Position numbers and translations under genes: made by a program. Below, piece after piece: positions 60,052-64,000 of a stretch of DNA of 64,000 nt. Within the stretch, counting starts at the first letter, position 1. Each line of letters opens with the position of its first letter. The DNA is from Kaistella soli (GTDB lineage: Bacteria > Bacteroidota > Bacteroidia > Flavobacteriales > Weeksellaceae). The DNA is taken from NCBI RefSeq assembly GCF_019038595.1, contig NZ_JAHOPF010000003.1, positions 1 through 64,000 of the forward strand, given 5' to 3'. The notes below the pieces were generated by a model, which did no database searches, was not told the origin of the DNA, and worked only from the letters and a program-made list of their open reading frames with translations.

Positions 60052-63000
60052 TTGGAGAAGAACAGTTTTTTTAAGCATCAGTTTTTATTTGTAATATTCC
60101 TTTGTTTTTCATTTGCGAGTGTCAGTGCGCAGGTGAAACCTTCCGACAGCTCCTCTGTACGACAGGATTATCCGTTACCAGACCCGATCCGTTACGACGC
60201 ATTTTATGATGTGGCAAGCGGCATGTATTTTCTGTATCCGAAGATCGGAAATATGGTGGTAGGAAATCCCGTATCGATGACTTCCGCGGAATATCATCAG
60301 TACATGCTCAATAATCAGCTGAGCGAATATTACCGCGAAAAATCATCAACCAATAATCTGGGTTACCGGAAAGACCAAACCGATGCGGTGAAAAAAGGCT
60401 TGCTTCCCAGCGTAAACATTAAGAATAAATTATTCGAATCCATTTTTGGCGGCAATAAAATTGAAATTATTCCGCAGGGATTCGCCTCTTTCGATATCGG
60501 CGGCCTCTACCAGAAAATCGACAATCCTTTAATTTTACCTCAGAACAGAACCAGTTTCGCCATTGATATCCAGCAGAGAATTCAGTTGGGATTATTGGGT
60601 AAAGTGGGTGAAAATCTGCAGCTTAAAGCCAATTATGACACGCAAAGCGGTTTCGCTTTCGAGAACCGGATGAATCTTGTCTGGCAGGCGAAAGGAACCT
60701 GGAAAGATTTACAGAGCAAGGGTTTAAATGATAAAACAACCGGCGGCGAAGATAAAATCATCAAAAGAGTAGAGTTCGGTAACGTGAATATGCCGCTTTC
60801 AACAAGTTTAATAAGAGGTTCAGAATCTTTATTCGGTCTAAAAACTGAATTCCAGCTTGGAAAAACCACCGGAACTTTGGTTTTCTCGCAGCAGCAGGGT
60901 GAAGCCAGAAATATCATCGCTCAGGGCGGCGGCGTGATGAATACCTTCAAACTGAACGCTATAGATTACGAAGATAACCAACACTACTATTTAGGACATT
61001 ATTTCTTAAACTCTTACGACAATGCTTTGCTGAATTATCCTCAGATTAATTCAAGAATCAGCATTACGAGAATTGAAGCCTGGGTTTTGGATCAGGGTTC
61101 AGGCAATCTTCAGGACCAGAAAGGAATCCTGGGAATCCGTGATTTGGGAGAAGGCGTTTCGGGATATCCGGATAATTCCCAGAACGGGCTTTATCAGGGA
61201 ATTGTAAATCTTGGGGCCGGAATCCGCGATGTCAATACCGCCTACAATGCAATCAACGGGCAGTCCTTTCCGAACGCGAGCGGTTCGCCGGAAAACTATA
61301 CCGATGGTGAACAGTTTATCTTCAACCGAAAAGCAAGAAAACTGAACCAGAACGAATTTACTTTCCATCCGCAACTCGGTTATTTGTCACTGAATCAAAG
61401 ACTTAATGATAATCAGCTGCTGACCGTAGCGTATACCTATACCCTGAACGGCGACAATAAAGTATATAAAGTAGGGGAGTTTTCTGAAGAAAGCCCGGTT
61501 TTGATTACCAAACTGTTAAAATCAAATACAAAAACCACAACCACGACACCGATGTGGGATTTGATGATGAAGAATATCTATTCATTAAACTCCAATCAGA
61601 TCAATCAGGATGGATTTCTATTGAATGTATATTTAAGAGATGCCCAAAACGGAAAAGTGAATTATTTACCGGGAACACCTGTTCAGGATACCAATTTACT
61701 GAAACTGTTCAACTGGGACAGGCTGAACATGAATAACGATTTACAGCAGAACGGAGGTGTTACAGGAGACGGTATATTCGATTTTGTGCCCGGAATTACG
61801 GTAGACCCGGAAAACGGAAAAATTATTTTTACCAAAGCGAAACCTTTCGGTGCTTATCTCCAGAATGTTTTGGGAAGCAGCGATCCGAAGTTTGTTTTCA
61901 ATGATTTATACGACAAGTTCAAAAATGTAGCTTCGGAAAACCGTTTGGCATTGGCATATACCCTCGAAGGCCGATTTAAAGGTTCACAGGGAACCGGTAT
62001 TTCCTTGGGAGCTATCAATGTTCCGCAAGGTTCAGTGAAAGTGACGGCAAACGGTGTTCAGCTTCAGGAAGGGATTGATTATACAGTGGATTATATGCTC
62101 GGTACGGTGAATATCATTAATGAAACCGTGAAACAGTCTGGTCAGGCAATTAATATTTCCCTTGAAAATCAACTTACGTTTAATACTCAGAGAAAAAGAT
62201 TTTTAGGATTAAATTTAGAAAGAAAGTTCAATGAACATCTTAGGATTGGCGGAACGGTAGTGAATTATGCGGAGACTCCTTTGACCCAGAAAGTAAATTT
62301 TGGCCAGGAAGCGGTAAATAATACCATGGCCGGTTTCAATATTTTATATAATAACGAACTGCCTTTCCTTACCAGGCTTACCGATAAAATTCCTTTAGTG
62401 AATACCGAAGCGCCTTCGAATTTAAGTTTTGCTGCAGAAGGAGCTTATTTAATTCCCGGACAGAACAAAGGAATCGGCGACCAGTCTTATATTGATGATT
62501 TTGAGCAAACAACTTCAAAAATCTCTCTGAAAGAGCCTGCGATGTGGAGTCTGGCTTCGAAACCGGAACACAACCCGGAACCATTTTTCGCCAACGCCAG
62601 CCTTAACGATAACATCGCTCACGGAAACGGTAGAGGTTTGCTGACGTGGTATAATATTGACCCGAGATTTTACGGAATCGGCGGTAAGGCACCAAGCGGA
62701 ATCAATGCACAGGCAGTTTCCAATCATGCTTCGAGACGGGTTCAAACTCAGGAACTGTATAACTCACGCGATTTTGTTGCCGGTGAACAGCTTTATACCA
62801 ATACTTTTGACATTACCTATTTCCCGAACGAAAGAGGTCCTTATAACGTGAACCCAAGTACCGAATCCACCCAGGAAAGATGGGCAGGTCTTATGCGGCC
62901 GATTTCGGTTTCCAATTTTGTTAATTCCAATATTGAATATGTGGAGTTCTGGATGATGGATCCTTATGCGGACGGCAATACTTTAGGAGCCAATCCTAAA

Positions 63001-64000
63001 TTATTGCTGCATTTGGGAAATGTTTCAGAAGATGTGCTGAAAGACGGAAAGCTGCAGTATGAGAACGGATTGCCAACGCCAAATGTTCCGGCCAATACTT
63101 CCACGACCAACTGGGGAAGCCAGCCGAATCAGTTTCCTATTTTATATGCTTTCTCCACAGAAAATGAAGAAAGAACAGCGCAGGATTTAGGATATGACGG
63201 TTTGGATGCTCAGGGTGAAGCCGCGAAATTCGGCACCAATTTCATCAATCCGGTAACCCAGGTTCCGGATCCGGCTTCCGATGATTTCGTGTTTTATCTG
63301 TCTGATAAATTTCAGGGAACTCAGGCTTCATCGCTTTTAGAAAGATATAAATATTTCCGCGGTCCTGAAGGCAATTCACAGAGCAATACTCTGGAAGTCG
63401 CTACCCAAACTCCGGATGCAGAAGATGTAAACCGAGATTACAACCTCGATCAGAACGAAAACTATAACCAGTACAACATCAGCCTTGATAAAGCAAGTCT
63501 TACTTTGGGACAGAATTTTATCGTTGATGAGAAAGAAGTGGAAGCCAAATTCCAGAACGGGCAAACCGGTACCAATAAATGGTATTTATTCCGTGTTCCG
63601 GTATCTCAGTTTGCGACAGATGCTGGTGCTCATGACCCGTCGGTTCTGAATAATGTGAGATTTGCAAGAATGCTTTTAACCGGTTTCGATCAAACAGCAA
63701 CGATCCGTTTCGGAACGTTGGATCTGGTAAGAAGCGACTGGAGAAAATATTCCAAAGATATTGCGACCAACACTGCGGATACTGAAGGGGTAAATCCTGT
63801 AGACAATAAAAACCTGGATGTTGGAAGCGTAAATCTTGAAGAAAACGGACTTAACCAGCCGCCTTACGTTCTTCCTCCGGGAATCGACCGTCAGGTACTG
63901 AGCGGAAATGCCGGTGCACAGAGACAGAATGAAGCTTCACTGTATATAAAAACTGCGCCTATTGAGCCTAAAACATCAAGAGGGGTTTTCAAAAATGTAG
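60052..64000 (+). CDS. sprA: cell-surface protein SprA, type 9 secretion / gliding, cut by window edge
   Basis: Very large outer-membrane translocon protein of the type 9 secretion system (Sov in Porphyromonas); the full length is near 2,400 residues, of which 1,316 are here. The frame starts with TTG at 60052, giving a signal peptide with FFKHQFLFVIFLCFSFASVSAQ, and reads without a stop to the last base. Characteristic stretches are MYFLYPKIGNMVVGNPVSMT, QRIQLGLLGKVGENLQLKANYDTQSGFAFENR and GIGDQSYIDDFEQTTSKISL. I see no ATG in-frame before the signal peptide, so TTG is the best start. Shared transcription with ruvA is likely. Confidence 0.93.
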   Translation, partial: MEKNSFFKHQFLFVIFLCFSFASVSAQVKPSDSSSVRQDYPLPDPIRYDAFYDVASGMYFLYPKIGNMVVGNPVSMTSAEYHQYMLNNQLSEYYREKSSTNNLGYRKDQTDAVKKGLLPSVNIKNKLFESIFGGNKIEIIPQGFASFDIGGLYQKIDNPLILPQNRTSFAIDIQQRIQLGLLGKVGENLQLKANYDTQSGFAFENRMNLVWQAKGTWKDLQSKGLNDKTTGGEDKIIKRVEFGNVNMPLSTSLIRGSESLFGLKTEFQLGKTTGTLVFSQQQGEARNIIAQGGGVMNTFKLNAIDYEDNQHYYLGHYFLNSYDNALLNYPQINSRISITRIEAWVLDQGSGNLQDQKGILGIRDLGEGVSGYPDNSQNGLYQGIVNLGAGIRDVNTAYNAINGQSFPNASGSPENYTDGEQFIFNRKARKLNQNEFTFHPQLGYLSLNQRLNDNQLLTVAYTYTLNGDNKVYKVGEFSEESPVLITKLLKSNTKTTTTTPMWDLMMKNIYSLNSNQINQDGFLLNVYLRDAQNGKVNYLPGTPVQDTNLLKLFNWDRLNMNNDLQQNGGVTGDGIFDFVPGITVDPENGKIIFTKAKPFGAYLQNVLGSSDPKFVFNDLYDKFKNVASENRLALAYTLEGRFKGSQGTGISLGAINVPQGSVKVTANGVQLQEGIDYTVDYMLGTVNIINETVKQSGQAINISLENQLTFNTQRKRFLGLNLERKFNEHLRIGGTVVNYAETPLTQKVNFGQEAVNNTMAGFNILYNNELPFLTRLTDKIPLVNTEAPSNLSFAAEGAYLIPGQNKGIGDQSYIDDFEQTTSKISLKEPAMWSLASKPEHNPEPFFANASLNDNIAHGNGRGLLTWYNIDPRFYGIGGKAPSGINAQAVSNHASRRVQTQELYNSRDFVAGEQLYTNTFDITYFPNERGPYNVNPSTESTQERWAGLMRPISVSNFVNSNIEYVEFWMMDPYADGNTLGANPKLLLHLGNVSEDVLKDGKLQYENGLPTPNVPANTSTTNWGSQPNQFPILYAFSTENEERTAQDLGYDGLDAQGEAAKFGTNFINPVTQVPDPASDDFVFYLSDKFQGTQASSLLERYKYFRGPEGNSQSNTLEVATQTPDAEDVNRDYNLDQNENYNQYNISLDKASLTLGQNFIVDEKEVEAKFQNGQTGTNKWYLFRVPVSQFATDAGAHDPSVLNNVRFARMLLTGFDQTATIRFGTLDLVRSDWRKYSKDIATNTADTEGVNPVDNKNLDVGSVNLEENGLNQPPYVLPPGIDRQVLSGNAGAQRQNEASLYIKTAPIEPKTSRGVFKNV

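Overview
The window looks like chromosomal DNA of a Flavobacteriia member of the Chryseobacterium/Kaistella type (family Weeksellaceae). The grounds are a SprA gliding/type 9 secretion gene next to ruvA, Bacteroidota-type promoters (TAnnTTTG -7 boxes, once or twice with a TTG about 18-20 bp upstream), weak Shine-Dalgarno signals, a class II HMG-CoA reductase (mevalonate route), the flavobacterial order acpP-fabF-rnc-(IPExxxVDY-like)-pyk, and moderately AT-rich DNA. The genus is an inference from recalled gene content and order; no search was run.

Layout. 1-0.57 kb: noncoding DNA with a 21-bp tandem array. 0.57-4.8 kb: minus-strand fatty-acid/RNase III/pyruvate kinase operon. 4.9-8.8 kb: formimidoylglutamase, a lipoprotein and an incomplete phenylacetyl-CoA epoxidase set (paaE, a small gene, paaA; no paaB, C or D). 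9.1-21.1 kb: clpB followed by three evenly spaced hairpin units, a secreted endonuclease/exonuclease/phosphatase-fold protein, an ABC-F ATPase, HMG-CoA reductase with a small membrane-protein operon, sucC, a MscS channel and the RNase P RNA gene. 21.1-36.5 kb: PPK2, a DUF1573 protein, valS, a ribokinase-like kinase, an ECF sigma factor with a membrane partner, cobalamin adenosyltransferase, thiamine pyrophosphokinase, the polyamine genes speA and speB, a secreted CocE-type hydrolase and AlkB. 36.6-48.1 kb: two BON-domain proteins, a large outer-membrane barrel, two transporters (brnQ is frameshifted), Mrp and NifU (Fe-S), an N-acetylglucosamine kinase and a malic enzyme.

48.2-59.4 kb is the accessory part. 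It carries a stand-alone CinA-type amidase, a FAD/Rieske oxidoreductase, a 76-residue protein resembling a phage-tail module, an SDR, a zinc alcohol dehydrogenase, a histidine kinase broken by an in-frame TAG, a DUF6766 protein, a TagD-like nucleotidyltransferase paired with a GH1-like glycosidase, a DUF892 ferritin-like protein, and an acidic-then-RGG disordered protein. It ends in 1.1 kb without a recognisable gene that holds an 11-bp tandem repeat. It lies between the malic enzyme gene and ruvA-sprA, which I recall as neighbours in related genomes, so I read it as an inserted stress island. The window closes inside sprA.

The best candidates for something undescribed are the 21-bp array, the ~175-bp-spaced hairpin triplet after clpB, and the RGG protein with its stress-island neighbours. 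Several genes have an in-frame upstream TTG lying inside or next to a -7 promoter box; I moved those starts downstream.
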